From Deltaproteobacteria bacterium (GTDB lineage Bacteria > Desulfobacterota > Syntrophobacteria > Syntrophobacterales > Thermodesulforhabdaceae): a stretch of DNA of 64,000 nt. The stretch spans positions 1 through 64,000 of the forward strand of contig JAFDGW010000005.1 in the NCBI GenBank assembly GCA_019309115.1. Direction: 5' to 3'. Positions 51,097 to 60,390 of the stretch are shown here, piece by piece. The position numbers and the translations under genes were made by a program. Position 1 is the first letter of the stretch. Every line of letters starts with the position of its first letter. The notes below the pieces were generated by a model. That model was not told the DNA's origin. It did not search any database and worked only from the letters and a program-made list of their open reading frames with translations.

Positions 51097-52434
51097 ATGG
51101 CCATTGTATCTCCCTTTTGCGGAATTCGGTATAATGTTGAAAAAATTTCCCGTCTTCATGATGTAATTACACCCCCCTATGATGTGATATCGCCTGATGA
51201 ACGCGAAGTTTTAAGGGCTCGAAGCCCATACAACTTTGTCCACATCGATCTTCCCGTGCTGAAACCTGATGAGTCGGTGCAACCGTATCAAAAGGCAGCG
51301 GAGCTGTTCTTCGAATGGTTAAATAAGGGTGTCATGATTCGAGATAATGTGCCTTGCTTTTATTACTATGAACTGAGTTTCAAAAAACCTTCAGATTCCA
51401 CCACCTTCATAAGGCGTGGATTTGTTGCCATATTACGTATTGAGGAATTCGGTAAAGGTTGCGTTTACCCCCACGAAAAGACTTTCTCCAGAGTAAGGGC
51501 CGACAGGCTTCAGCTCATGCGCGCCTGTAAGGCTCAACTGAGTCCGGTGTTTGCTCTCTATTCCGATCCAAAGAAAAATGTAATATCCGAGCTTACCACA
51601 GCTAAGGAAAATTCTCCGGTACTTCACTTCACAGACGATGGGGATATGGAACATAAGTTGTGGCGGGTAACCGATGAACAGGTACATCGGCGAGTAGTAG
51701 AAATGCTGCGGCCAAAAGACATATTTGTTGCCGATGGACACCACCGATATGAAACCGCTCTCGCTTATAGAAACGAAATGAGGCAAAAAATGGGAGCACG
51801 GTCCACTGGAAATGAACCGTATGAATATTGTTTGATGTACCTGTCCCCTATGGAAGATCCCGGCCTGACCATTCTACCTACTCATCGTATGTTCACCAGT
51901 TTCCCGACTGAAAGACATAAAGAATTTCTTACTAAAGCACGGGAATTTTTTGATATAGAGGCCGTGAGTTTTGAAAAAGCAACGGAATTAGAAAATTACT
52001 TATGCAAATGCAGAAACCAGGGCATAATTGCTATTGGCCATGCTATTCAAGGGCAGGATAGGGTTTACCTACTCAGAGGAAAAACCAATCGTGTCAAACA
52101 ATTCATGGAGTCAAAAGGTGTTCGACCTCAATTCCATGACATTGATGTGGTAATATTGGATAGCTTGGTGTTCGGAGAATTGTACCAGTTACCCGAAAAC
52201 ATGATAAATGACGAAAAAGTGATCACCTTTGTGCATGATATTCACAAGGCTTTAGACGGCATTATGAACGGAAGGTATGAGGCCGGTTTCTTCATAAATC
52301 CAACCACAATTGAGCAGGTACGCCGTGTCGCATTGGCAGGTTTAACCATGCCTCATAAGGCAACATACTTCTATCCCAAAGTAGTCAGTGGATTGGTACT
52401 TTACGATATGTCAGGTAATGAATCTATCGCGTGA
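51097..52434 (+). CDS. DUF1015 family protein
   Basis: The 445-residue protein matches the DUF1015 family throughout (IVSPFCGIRYN; TPPYDVISPDER; FVADGHHRYETALAYRNEM; FFINPTTIEQVRRVALAG; MPHKATYFYPKVVSGLVLY). Members are common in anaerobes and often called uncharacterised or serine-kinase-like; the HHRYE motif recalls ParB/Srx-fold SerK-type kinases. GGAGAGG precedes the ATG. It overlaps the next methyltransferase gene by 17 bases, so they are co-translated. Confidence 0.9.
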   Translation: MAIVSPFCGIRYNVEKISRLHDVITPPYDVISPDEREVLRARSPYNFVHIDLPVLKPDESVQPYQKAAELFFEWLNKGVMIRDNVPCFYYYELSFKKPSDSTTFIRRGFVAILRIEEFGKGCVYPHEKTFSRVRADRLQLMRACKAQLSPVFALYSDPKKNVISELTTAKENSPVLHFTDDGDMEHKLWRVTDEQVHRRVVEMLRPKDIFVADGHHRYETALAYRNEMRQKMGARSTGNEPYEYCLMYLSPMEDPGLTILPTHRMFTSFPTERHKEFLTKAREFFDIEAVSFEKATELENYLCKCRNQGIIAIGHAIQGQDRVYLLRGKTNRVKQFMESKGVRPQFHDIDVVILDSLVFGELYQLPENMINDEKVITFVHDIHKALDGIMNGRYEAGFFINPTTIEQVRRVALAGLTMPHKATYFYPKVVSGLVLYDMSGNESIA

Positions 52435-53143
52435 CACTTTATTCAATGGAAAACTGGTAATCTATCAGGATTCAAAGGGGTATCGTTTTGCCATAGATTC
52501 AATATTGTTGGCAGGGTTGACTCCTATATATGACGGCGAAAACGTTGCAGATCTCGGGTGTGGTTCGGGAGTAGTAGGGCTTATTTGCCTTTTTCGAAAT
52601 CCGACTATCAAGGTGGCAGCCGTTGAAATACAACCAGAGCTCGTAGCATTGGCAAGGAAGAATACTCATGAAAACCGCATGGAAGATAAAATACAAGTTT
52701 ATCACGGAGATGTCAGAACCGTGGACAAAATATTAAAACCAGCCACATTTGACGCCGTTGTTACCAATCCTCCCTATCGCAGGGCAAATTCGGGAAGACT
52801 AAACCCCGACGAGCAAAAGGCAATTGCACGACATGAGATTTATGGCACCATCGATGACTTCCTTGCCGCTGGCTACTACCTGCTGAAATCTAAAGGTCGA
52901 ATGGCAGTGGTTTATCCCGCTCAACGCCTTGATGACCTTATAATTGCCGCGAATCGTAACCATCTCAGGCTCAAGTACCTCAGGTTAATTTACTCCTATG
53001 CCGACAGTCCGGCCAGACTAGTGTTCGGGCTGTTTCGGAAAAACGCCGGTCAGGAACTCTCGGTGGGACCACCTTTTGTAATCTATGCAAACAGAAAGAA
53101 AGAATATACACCGGAGATGAAGGCACTTTATGACGCATCTTAA
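52418..53143 (+). CDS. TrmN6-like adenine-N6 methyltransferase
   Basis: The 241-residue protein is a class I SAM methyltransferase: SAM loop VADLGCGSGVVGL, acidic residue in AAVEIQPELVALA, and the catalytic VVTNPPY motif of N6-adenine methylases. It is closest in layout to TrmN6/YfiC, which methylates A37 of tRNA-Val. The ATG at 52418 (after AGGT) is preferred to an earlier one at 52388. Substrate assignment is by family only. Confidence 0.88.
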   Translation: MNLSRDTLFNGKLVIYQDSKGYRFAIDSILLAGLTPIYDGENVADLGCGSGVVGLICLFRNPTIKVAAVEIQPELVALARKNTHENRMEDKIQVYHGDVRTVDKILKPATFDAVVTNPPYRRANSGRLNPDEQKAIARHEIYGTIDDFLAAGYYLLKSKGRMAVVYPAQRLDDLIIAANRNHLRLKYLRLIYSYADSPARLVFGLFRKNAGQELSVGPPFVIYANRKKEYTPEMKALYDAS

Positions 53144-53162
53144 AAAACTTCGAGGAGGTAAA

Positions 53163-53954
53163 ATGATGGATCTTGGGTTGAAAGGAAAGGTAGCTTTGGT
53201 TGCCGGGGCAAGTCAGGGTCTTGGCAAAGCCGTCGCAACTGAGATGGGGAGGGAAGGAGCCCGCCTTGCTATATGTGCCCTTGATGACCCAGAACTTCCG
53301 AAGGCTGTGGAGGAAATAAAAAAAACTACCGGCTGTGAAATCATCGGCATTCCGGCAGATGTCAGCAATCCGGAAGAAGCGAGAAATTTTGTAAGAAAGG
53401 CAATAGATTATTATGGAACGGTTGATATTCTGGTTAATAATGCTGGGGGACCGCCATCCAAAAATTTCCTGGAAATAGAAGATGAATTATGGCTCTTTGG
53501 CTTTCGTCTTAACCTTCTTAGCGCAATTGTCATGACGCGGGAAGTCGTGCCGATAATGAAAGAAAAACGTTGGGGAAGGATTATCAACATGACATCTGTT
53601 TCCGTAAAGCAGCCAATCGAAGGCCTAATTCTTTCCAATACCATTCGCATGGGGGTGGTCGGGTTTGCAAAGACTCTTTCCAACGAGCTAGCACCATACA
53701 ACATCACGGTGAACAATGTCTGCCCCGGATACACGCTAACCGACCGGGTAAGAAAACTTGCAGAAGTTACGGCGGAAAAAGAAGGAACTACACCGCAGGA
53801 AATCATAAAAAGGTGGGAATCGCAAATTCCAATGGGACGCCTTGGTACACCGGAAGAATTTGCTGCGCTTGTGACCTTTCTTGCCTCTGAGAGAGCCGGT
53901 TACATAACAGGGGCTTCTATTCAGATCGACGGCGGTTGGTACAGGGGTTATTAG
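53163..53954 (+). CDS. Short-chain dehydrogenase/reductase (3-oxoacyl-ACP reductase-like)
   Basis: The 263-residue protein has the NAD(P) motif GASQGLGKAV, NNAGG, a Ser in INMTSVSVKQP and the C-terminal GYITGASIQIDGGW. The usual Tyr-x-x-x-Lys pair is not apparent: the region after the Ser reads LSNTIRMGVVGFAKTLSNEL, with no Tyr and no Lys at the normal spacing. The fold and cofactor site are clear, but ordinary SDR catalysis is in doubt. GAGGAGGT lies before the ATG at 53163. Confidence 0.88.
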   Translation: MMDLGLKGKVALVAGASQGLGKAVATEMGREGARLAICALDDPELPKAVEEIKKTTGCEIIGIPADVSNPEEARNFVRKAIDYYGTVDILVNNAGGPPSKNFLEIEDELWLFGFRLNLLSAIVMTREVVPIMKEKRWGRIINMTSVSVKQPIEGLILSNTIRMGVVGFAKTLSNELAPYNITVNNVCPGYTLTDRVRKLAEVTAEKEGTTPQEIIKRWESQIPMGRLGTPEEFAALVTFLASERAGYITGASIQIDGGWYRGY

Positions 53955-54287
53955 CGTTATTTAATTCTGGAACGTTTCAAGTTTATGCTCGTCCGTGTGG
54001 AACACCGTTGTAGTGCATAGGAAAGAGAGCTTCTTTTTGGGCTGTGGACAATCTGGGGCCTTGACTCTGAGACTATAGAGATATCACGCTTGGCTCCACA
54101 GCCCCCTTGAAAGCTGTCAAAAAGAAAAGGCTCCTGGCTCATAGTTTCATTGTAAAAACATCTTTGTCCGTCAATTGAACCTGGAGCAGGAAGCTGTAAT
54201 CGAGAAAACGGCTGTTGATTTCTCCGGTTTGGTGTATTTTTACGCACCGTCATTTTGCGGAATATTTTCGTTGAACAGGAGGAATTT
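53955..54287. other. Gap with a long nested inverted repeat, candidate structured RNA
   Basis: This 333-base gap has no believable gene. GGGCTGTGGA (54039-54048) pairs perfectly with TCCACAGCCC (54095-54104), and outside it CTTTTTG (near 54032-54039) can pair with CAAAAAG (54119-54125) with GAGC/GCTC further out. The whole could fold as a hairpin of about 110 bases with an internal bulge. It lies upstream of fabH. It resembles no riboswitch family that I can name. Confidence 0.4.
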
Positions 54288-55307
54288 ATGGAAATGCAAC
54301 AAAAAACCTTAAGAAGAGCTCACATAAGTTCGGTTGGCCGTTTTTTGCCGGAGAAGCGGCTAACCAACAAAGAGCTTGAAAAAATGATAGACACGTCTGA
54401 TGAGTGGATCGTTACGAGAACCGGAATTCGAGAACGACGAATTCTCGAACCCGGTTTAGGCAATTCCTACATGGCCGTTAGAGCCGCTCGAGATTGCCTG
54501 GAAAGGGCTGGTGTTGCCCCTGAAGCGGTGGATACCATAATTGTTGCTACAGTAACACCGGACATGTTTTTCCCATCAACGGCCTGCCTGGTGCAGCGGG
54601 ACATTGGAGCAATAAAAGCCTGGGGGTTCGATCTGTCTGCCGGGTGTTCCGGTTTTGTGTTTGCTCTGACTACGGCTGCCCAATTTGTCGAATCAGGTCG
54701 TTACGATCGCGTACTCGTTATCGGTAGTGATGTTATGAGTTCAATTATTGATTATACAGATCGCGCTACCTGCGTTCTTTTTGGCGATGCCGCAGGAGCT
54801 GTGCTCATTGAACCATGTCCGGAAAATGATTTTGGAATTATTGATTTTGTTCAGAGGTGCGATGGCTCGGGGGAACCTCATCTGCACATGAAAGCTGGAG
54901 GAAGCAGAAAACCCGCATCAATGGAGACTGTGAAAAATCGCGAGCATTATGTTTATCAGGAGGGTGCTCAGGTTTTCAAGGTTGCGGTAACTCAAATGGC
55001 AGATGTAACGGTTGAGATTCTCAGGAAAAATAACCTAACCGGCAGTGACGTGTCATTCCTTCTGCCCCACCAGGCAAACCTTCGGATAATCAAAGCCTGT
55101 GCAGACCGTGCTGGTATTCCCATGGAAAAGGTCGTGGTTAACATCGACCGCTTTGCCAACACCACTGCTGCAACCATTCCACTGTGTCTTTATGACATAG
55201 TGGTTGAAGACAAACGTGTAAAAAAGGGAGATTATCTGGTAATGTCAGCTTTTGGAGCCGGTTACACCTGGGGTAGTGTGTTGGTGCGATGGTGGGAAGA
55301 TTGGTAA
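54288..55307 (+). CDS. fabH: 3-oxoacyl-[acyl-carrier-protein] synthase III (FabH type)
   Basis: The 339-residue enzyme has the thiolase-fold catalytic triad of FabH: Cys120 in SAGCSGF, His261 in PHQANLRI and Asn291 in FANTTAATIP. It starts fatty-acid synthesis by condensing acyl-CoA with malonyl-ACP. AGGAGG is seven bases before the ATG at 54288. It stands apart from other fab genes here, with an SDR upstream, so a special substrate is possible. Motifs and length are normal. Confidence 0.93.
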   Translation: MEMQQKTLRRAHISSVGRFLPEKRLTNKELEKMIDTSDEWIVTRTGIRERRILEPGLGNSYMAVRAARDCLERAGVAPEAVDTIIVATVTPDMFFPSTACLVQRDIGAIKAWGFDLSAGCSGFVFALTTAAQFVESGRYDRVLVIGSDVMSSIIDYTDRATCVLFGDAAGAVLIEPCPENDFGIIDFVQRCDGSGEPHLHMKAGGSRKPASMETVKNREHYVYQEGAQVFKVAVTQMADVTVEILRKNNLTGSDVSFLLPHQANLRIIKACADRAGIPMEKVVVNIDRFANTTAATIPLCLYDIVVEDKRVKKGDYLVMSAFGAGYTWGSVLVRWWEDW

Positions 55308-55421
55308 AAGCAACGAATAGTTTATCCATGCACAGAGTTGTTGAATGGAAAAGGGGCGCGTAGTTTTGTCGTCGCAATTGAGGGAAATAATTAGAAGGAA
55401 GCAGTTATTTCCGCCGTGGCT

Positions 55422-56090
55422 TTAACGATGAGAGTCAACTCTATTTACCACGTGTACGTATATAATCAGATCTCCGGGCCTAGCCTGTGGATAGGTATGA
55501 TCACCGCCGCCATGAATTCGCAACTGATATCCCGATGGACAACCGGCAGGTATGGTAACATTGACTTCAGCCTCTTCTTCGGTAAAACCACGTCCGCGGC
55601 AAATGGAACAATTCTTATAACTTAACCCCTTTCCGACGCATTCCTGACAATAAACCAGCCGAGTGTAATGGATGGTTTCCTTGCGTACTACTGTTAGCTG
55701 CTCAGCCAGAAAGTGAAAATCAAATCTGAGGTCATTACACCGTGAATTGTTTCCGCCTCGCCAGCTAATGCCAAAATACTCGTGCAATAAATTGGCAACA
55801 TGCCTTTTGTCCCAACCAGATAAATCGGCGTTTGAACTTGAAAATTTTTTGCCTCTTCCCCGCCCGCTACTATTTCTTCCCACAAAGCCATGCCGGTAGT
55901 CGTAAACTGATCTTTTTTTGGGATCTATTAGGGTCTCGTAAGCTTCTCTTATCTCTTGAAAGTATTCTCGGGCGTTAGGGTGATCACTCTGATCAGGGTG
56001 CCACTTCAAGGCCAGCGCACGAAATGCTTTTTTTACTTCTTCTTCGGTTGCATCTACTGGAATACCCAATATGTCGTAGTAAGACTTCAT
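55422..56090 (-). CDS. DnaJ-domain protein with half a zinc-finger region
   Basis: The 222-residue protein starts with a J domain (YYDILGIPVDATEEEVKKAFRALALKWHPDQ, with HPD intact), has a Gly/Ser-rich linker, and then only two of the four CxxCxGxG repeats (CQECVGKG, CSICRGRG), followed by a short C-terminal DnaJ beta domain (VTIPAGCPSGYQLRIHGGG). It is much shorter than DnaJ. It would stimulate a DnaK ATPase and may bind few clients. An ATG at 56096 is an alternative start. Confidence 0.87.
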   Translation of the reverse strand: MKSYYDILGIPVDATEEEVKKAFRALALKWHPDQSDHPNAREYFQEIREAYETLIDPKKRSVYDYRHGFVGRNSSGRGRGKKFSSSNADLSGWDKRHVANLLHEYFGISWRGGNNSRCNDLRFDFHFLAEQLTVVRKETIHYTRLVYCQECVGKGLSYKNCSICRGRGFTEEEAEVNVTIPAGCPSGYQLRIHGGGDHTYPQARPGDLIIYVHVVNRVDSHR

Positions 56091-56231
56091 GACCATTTCA
56101 CTTGACCATTCTTAACCGAGTCAACCAATCAAAACTGCCCCAAAAGTATTCCCACTTCTTTACGAAGCTATGATTTTATTTTAGAAAAATTTGACTCAAT
56201 AACAATACTAAACTGTTTTCGTCGATGCAAA

Positions 56232-57773
56232 ATGATTGCGCGTCTTAATACATTCACAATCCTTGGCATTGAAGCTCATCCGGTAGAAGTAGAAGTGGAC
56301 ATTTCCCCGGGGATGCCAGCCTTTAACATAGTTGGTCTCCCTGATAACGTAGTAAAAGAAAGCAAAGAGCGGGTTAGGACAGCGATAAAAAACAGCGGAT
56401 TTGAATTTCCCCTAGAACGAATAACGGTAAACCTTGCGCCCGCACAACTCAGGAAAGAAGGCTCCGGCTTTGATCTCCCAATCGCCCTTGGAATTCTCAT
56501 GGCAAACGGTGTTCTTCCATGCCAACGTAATGGCAGCCCCATTTACTGTGCAGGGGAGCTCGCTCTTGACGGCAGAATAAAACCCGTGTTCGGTGCTCTT
56601 TCTATGTCAATCACTGCAAAGGAAATCGGTATTTCAGATCTCATTCTCCCGCTGGAAAACGCTATGGAAGCCGCCCTGGTACAGGAAGTGACAGTTTATC
56701 CTCTTCAGACATTTAATGAAACTGTGCTCTTTTTGATGGGGAAAAAAGACATTCAGCCGCTACAGGCGAACCTGAACGAGCTTACAAAGATAAGCCAATG
56801 TCACACGGGTGATTTTGCCGAAGTGCGGGGACAGGAACAGGCAAAAAGAGGGATGGAGATTGCAGCGGCGGGAGGACACAACATTCTTATGGTTGGACCT
56901 CCCGGTGCGGGTAAAACAATGCTAGCCCAGCGATTACCGTCCATTCTCCCGCCAATGTCTTTCGAAGAAGCCCTTGAAACCACCAAAATCTACAGCGTCG
57001 CCGGATTAACAGGCCGCGATAAACCTTTGATCTTTACCCGTCCCTTTCGAGCTCCTCATCACAGTATATCCGACGCTGGTCTTATCGGAGGAGGGCAAAT
57101 TCCAAAACCTGGGGAAGTTAGCCTGGCACATAATGGTGTGCTTTTCCTCGATGAATTCCCCGAGTTCAAACGCAATATCATTGATCTTTTGCGGCAGCCA
57201 ATGGAAGATGGTAAGGTAACTATTTCGCGTGCTACCATTACCCTGACATACCCGGCAAAATTTATGCTCGTCGCAGCCATGAATCCATGCCCTTGCGGAT
57301 ATCTTGGGTCATCTCAGAAACCCTGCACATGCACCACCACCCAGGTCATTCGCTACCAGAGCAAAATATCAGGACCCGTGCTGGACAGGATAGATATACA
57401 CATTGACGTACCGGCGGTATCATACAAAGAATTGAGTTCACACTGCAAAAATATGGAAACTTCAGAGGAGATACGAAATCGCGTAGTTAAAGCCCGACAG
57501 CGACAGATAGATCGCTATTACGGCGAACCGATCGCCTGCAATGCGCATCTGTCACCGTCCCTGATAGAAAAATACTGTCCCATCACTAATCAGGGCCACA
57601 GGTTGTTGAAAGAAGCCATGGAACGGCTGAACCTCAGCGCTAGGGCTTATCACAGAATTATAAAAGTAGCGAGAACCATAGCGGATCTGGAAGACAGCGA
57701 GAATATTAGTGAAGATCACCTTTTGGAAAGCATTCAATATAGGACTCTCGACAGGTCGTACGGCCTGCTATAG
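56232..57773 (+). CDS. YifB/ComM family Mg-chelatase-like AAA+ ATPase
   Basis: The 513-residue protein has the N-terminal ChlI-like Lon-protease-fold domain (GMPAFNIVGLPDNVVKESKERV), a Walker A GPPGAGKTMLA, Walker B VLFLDEFPEF and the C-terminal Mg-chelatase domain (LNLSARAYHRIIKVARTIADLE), as well as cysteines in NPCPCGYLGSSQKPC. ComM of other bacteria is a hexameric helicase that helps branch migration in natural transformation. Size and motifs are normal. Confidence 0.94.
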   Translation: MIARLNTFTILGIEAHPVEVEVDISPGMPAFNIVGLPDNVVKESKERVRTAIKNSGFEFPLERITVNLAPAQLRKEGSGFDLPIALGILMANGVLPCQRNGSPIYCAGELALDGRIKPVFGALSMSITAKEIGISDLILPLENAMEAALVQEVTVYPLQTFNETVLFLMGKKDIQPLQANLNELTKISQCHTGDFAEVRGQEQAKRGMEIAAAGGHNILMVGPPGAGKTMLAQRLPSILPPMSFEEALETTKIYSVAGLTGRDKPLIFTRPFRAPHHSISDAGLIGGGQIPKPGEVSLAHNGVLFLDEFPEFKRNIIDLLRQPMEDGKVTISRATITLTYPAKFMLVAAMNPCPCGYLGSSQKPCTCTTTQVIRYQSKISGPVLDRIDIHIDVPAVSYKELSSHCKNMETSEEIRNRVVKARQRQIDRYYGEPIACNAHLSPSLIEKYCPITNQGHRLLKEAMERLNLSARAYHRIIKVARTIADLEDSENISEDHLLESIQYRTLDRSYGLL

Positions 57774-57801
57774 CAAGAGTCTTTACTGAAGCTTATCTTT
57801 A

Positions 57802-58230
57802 TCAGTTCATGGGAATCATTTTTGATACCTCTGCATTTACGTAGCGATAAATCTCTTCATCGGTACCGTAAATATCAATAATGCACTTGTGGTCAATAAG
57901 CTTTTCAATAATCCAGGCGGTAACGTAAAGGCTTATAAAATGCGGCCTTGGAACTATGTGTCGGATCTCTGCCGTCTGGTACTGTATGTCAAAATCTTCC
58001 GCCGTAAGCAGGCTCTGAAGACAAAGGTTAACCTGTTGTTCCAGCTCTATCTTGCTGGTCGTTTCAACGGCCCTAACCTCGATGAGACGCGATGTTATTC
58101 GTTCGCTTAACTCATCGAGATGCTTCTTAAGTAACCTCAAGGCTCGCATCTTCTGAGCCTCTTTTGCATGATCTAGCCTAGAGATTACCGCGGCTTCTCT
58201 ACCGTCTGGTCTGAAATCTCCTCTTGCCAT
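57802..58230 (-). CDS. Uncharacterised protein overlapping larB
   Basis: I do not recognise this 142-residue protein. It is mostly helical with a charged N-terminal coiled-coil-like region (AKEAQKMRALRLLKKHLDEL) and has no signal, membrane or metal motif. AGGAGG precedes the ATG, which lies 46 bases inside the end of larB. The strong ribosome site and overlap show that it is real and translated with larB. Confidence 0.78.
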   Translation of the reverse strand: MARGDFRPDGREAAVISRLDHAKEAQKMRALRLLKKHLDELSERITSRLIEVRAVETTSKIELEQQVNLCLQSLLTAEDFDIQYQTAEIRHIVPRPHFISLYVTAWIIEKLIDHKCIIDIYGTDEEIYRYVNAEVSKMIPMN

Positions 58231-58997
58231 TGCGAATCCCCTCCTTTCAGAGCAATTCTCCTGTGAATGATAGATGCCACATAGCCCCCTCCAAAGCCAT
58301 TGTCAATATTAACAACAACAATTCCCGGAGAGCAGCTATTGAGCATAGTGAGCAAGGCTGCAATGCCACCAAAGCTGCTCCCATATCCTGCGCTGGTCGG
58401 AATAGCGATTATGGGGCCCTCAACCAGGCTCGCCACAACACTTGGAAGGGCGCCTTCCATACCGGCAACAACCACCCAGACCGTGGCCTTTCTGAGCTCT
58501 GCCCAGATGTCCATCAACCTGTGCAACCCTGCTACTCCAACATCGTAAAAGCGCTTCACCCTGCTCCCCATTAACTCAGCCGTTATGGCTGCCTCTTCAG
58601 CAACGGGAATATCCACAGTGCCACCTGTCAGAATTGCTACATATCCTTCATCAACTGCAGGAATGTCTGATCCCCGCATAAACCAGACCCTGGCTGTTTT
58701 GCTGTAATTTCCTTCCGGAAACGAAGCTGACAATTCCGCAGCAACATCTTTATCAATTCGTGTTATCAATACAGTAGAACCCATTTCCTGCATTGATGTC
58801 ACAATTTCTTTTAGCTGTTCCACAGTTTTGCCATTGCCATACACGACTTCAGGAAAGCCCCGCCTCAAAGTCCTGTGATGATCCAGCCTTGCAAAGGACA
58901 AATTTTCATAGGGAAGTCGGGCTATGAATTCACAAACTTCATGAACATCTACGAAGCCTTTCTTAAAATCTTCCAAAACTTTTATGAGTTGCTTCAT
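58185..58997 (-). CDS. larB: LarB, nickel-pincer cofactor biosynthesis carboxylase/hydrolase
   Basis: The 270-residue protein matches LarB: an AIR-carboxylase-like C-terminal domain with GTVDIPVAEEAAITAELMG, VAGMEGALPSVVASL, IAIPTSAGYGSSFGGIAALLTMLNSCSPG and DNGFGGGYVAS. LarB carboxylates and hydrolyses nicotinic acid adenine dinucleotide to start synthesis of the pincer cofactor of lactate racemase. LarC, LarE and LarA are not in the window. The ATG at 58997 overlaps the kdtA stop (ATGA). Confidence 0.9.
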   Translation of the reverse strand: MKQLIKVLEDFKKGFVDVHEVCEFIARLPYENLSFARLDHHRTLRRGFPEVVYGNGKTVEQLKEIVTSMQEMGSTVLITRIDKDVAAELSASFPEGNYSKTARVWFMRGSDIPAVDEGYVAILTGGTVDIPVAEEAAITAELMGSRVKRFYDVGVAGLHRLMDIWAELRKATVWVVVAGMEGALPSVVASLVEGPIIAIPTSAGYGSSFGGIAALLTMLNSCSPGIVVVNIDNGFGGGYVASIIHRRIALKGGDSQWQEEISDQTVEKPR

Positions 58998-60310
58998 AGT
59001 TGATGTCTCTCCCGTAGCCAATCTACTATCCATCTGACATAAGTCTTCGACACCCCATAAAAACTTCTCCTGATTTTTTCGTACTTATCCCGAGGAACCC
59101 TACCCTCGTGAGGATTGGTGATAAAATTCACCACAACCCTTTCCAGTTCCTTCGCATTTTTCACCATCACCCCGCATCCCAGGGATTGCAATAGCTCTTG
59201 CTCTGACTTCACCTTGCTAATGTATGGACCATAAATCACCTTTCTGCCTCGGGCTATCGGCTCCATTATGTTGTGTCCCCCGATAGGAACTAACGACCCC
59301 CCGCAAAACACAGCATCTCCAAGGGCGTAGATGTCAAACAAGAAACCCATCAAATCTACTATGAGCACTCTTTCCTTAGGTTTTTCCAGACCCTGAAGAA
59401 CTCTGGATAAAAACGAACACGGAATTGCTTTTCGGTTCAACAACTCAGCCAACTGCGAAACTCGACCAAGATGCCTTGGAACGAGTATGCATTTTACATT
59501 ATCAAATTTCTTAATAATTTTCGAACATACATCAACAATCATGTTACACTCATTACTTCTGAGACTTCCAGCAACAAACACCCTTGTATCCTTGCCAATG
59601 TCCAGCATCTCAGCCCATTCGGAAGGCGAATACTTGAAGTTCCGGCAGGTTTCGAAAAGCTCCTCGTGTTTCGAATTACCTGTAACATGGACCCTTGACG
59701 GATCCGCGCCAAGATCAATGATACGCAGCTTATCTCCATGGCTAACCATTCCCGCCCGCCACAACCTTTGGAAAATGTCTTTGAAAACGCCCTCGAGTAA
59801 ACGGTATACACGAAAAGAACGATAAGAAATCCTCCCATTGCAAAGCAGGGTCGCCACACCTAGGTTACTCAAAAAGGCATGGGTAACAGGCCAGTACTCA
59901 GCTTCGAATGTAACGAAAAGGTCAGGCACAGAGCTTTGAAAAAAACGAGATACAGGCTCGTGAAAATCAAAAGGGGCTGGCACAACCTCAAAACTAAGGT
60001 TCCTAGCAACAGATACAGCCTTTTTAAAGCCTGTAAAGGTTCCAACGGAAACAAAGATGCTACCCTTAAAGCCGCTATTTCGCAGCCCGCGAACAACAGG
60101 GAATATACCGTTCAATTCACCAACTGACGCTCCGTGCAAAATAACCACAGGCCGGTTCAACGGAGAAGTAACACACTCTAGGCCGGTTCCCTGAATGCGG
60201 TGCACCCAGAAGTCACATTCCTCGCTAGACAAATTGTTCATCTTTCTGGTTTTAAAAAAGACGAAAGCCTTTAAAAATTTTTCATAAATTCGGAAAAAAA
60301 TTTTTTGCAT
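58994..60310 (-). CDS. waaA: 3-deoxy-D-manno-octulosonic acid transferase (KdtA/WaaA)
   Basis: The 438-residue membrane-anchored glycosyltransferase (GT30) adds Kdo to lipid A. Family features are VILHGASVGELNGI, VSVGTFTGFKKA, TFEAEYWPVTHAFL, VFVAGSLRSNE and the sugar-nucleotide site GGSLVPIGGHNIMEPIARGRKVIYGP. In the first motif His-Gly-Ala-Ser-Val-Gly-Glu holds the catalytic Glu. The ATG at 60310 is used; a GTG at 60328 just after AAGGAG is equally possible. It is divergent from asnS with about 80 bases between. Confidence 0.9.
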   Translation of the reverse strand: MQKIFFRIYEKFLKAFVFFKTRKMNNLSSEECDFWVHRIQGTGLECVTSPLNRPVVILHGASVGELNGIFPVVRGLRNSGFKGSIFVSVGTFTGFKKAVSVARNLSFEVVPAPFDFHEPVSRFFQSSVPDLFVTFEAEYWPVTHAFLSNLGVATLLCNGRISYRSFRVYRLLEGVFKDIFQRLWRAGMVSHGDKLRIIDLGADPSRVHVTGNSKHEELFETCRNFKYSPSEWAEMLDIGKDTRVFVAGSLRSNECNMIVDVCSKIIKKFDNVKCILVPRHLGRVSQLAELLNRKAIPCSFLSRVLQGLEKPKERVLIVDLMGFLFDIYALGDAVFCGGSLVPIGGHNIMEPIARGRKVIYGPYISKVKSEQELLQSLGCGVMVKNAKELERVVVNFITNPHEGRVPRDKYEKIRRSFYGVSKTYVRWIVDWLRERHQL

Positions 60311-60390
60311 AACTTTTGTTGTCAGCACAGACTCCTTCAAATTATCATAGAGTGGTTGCCTAAAATACACAAACACCGGCAGGAGGCGAA

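Noticed and set aside
53957-54253. 98-residue frame on the minus strand in the gap before fabH
   Set aside because: It has no ribosome site, an unlikely composition and runs through the nested inverted repeat, so the repeat explains the region better.
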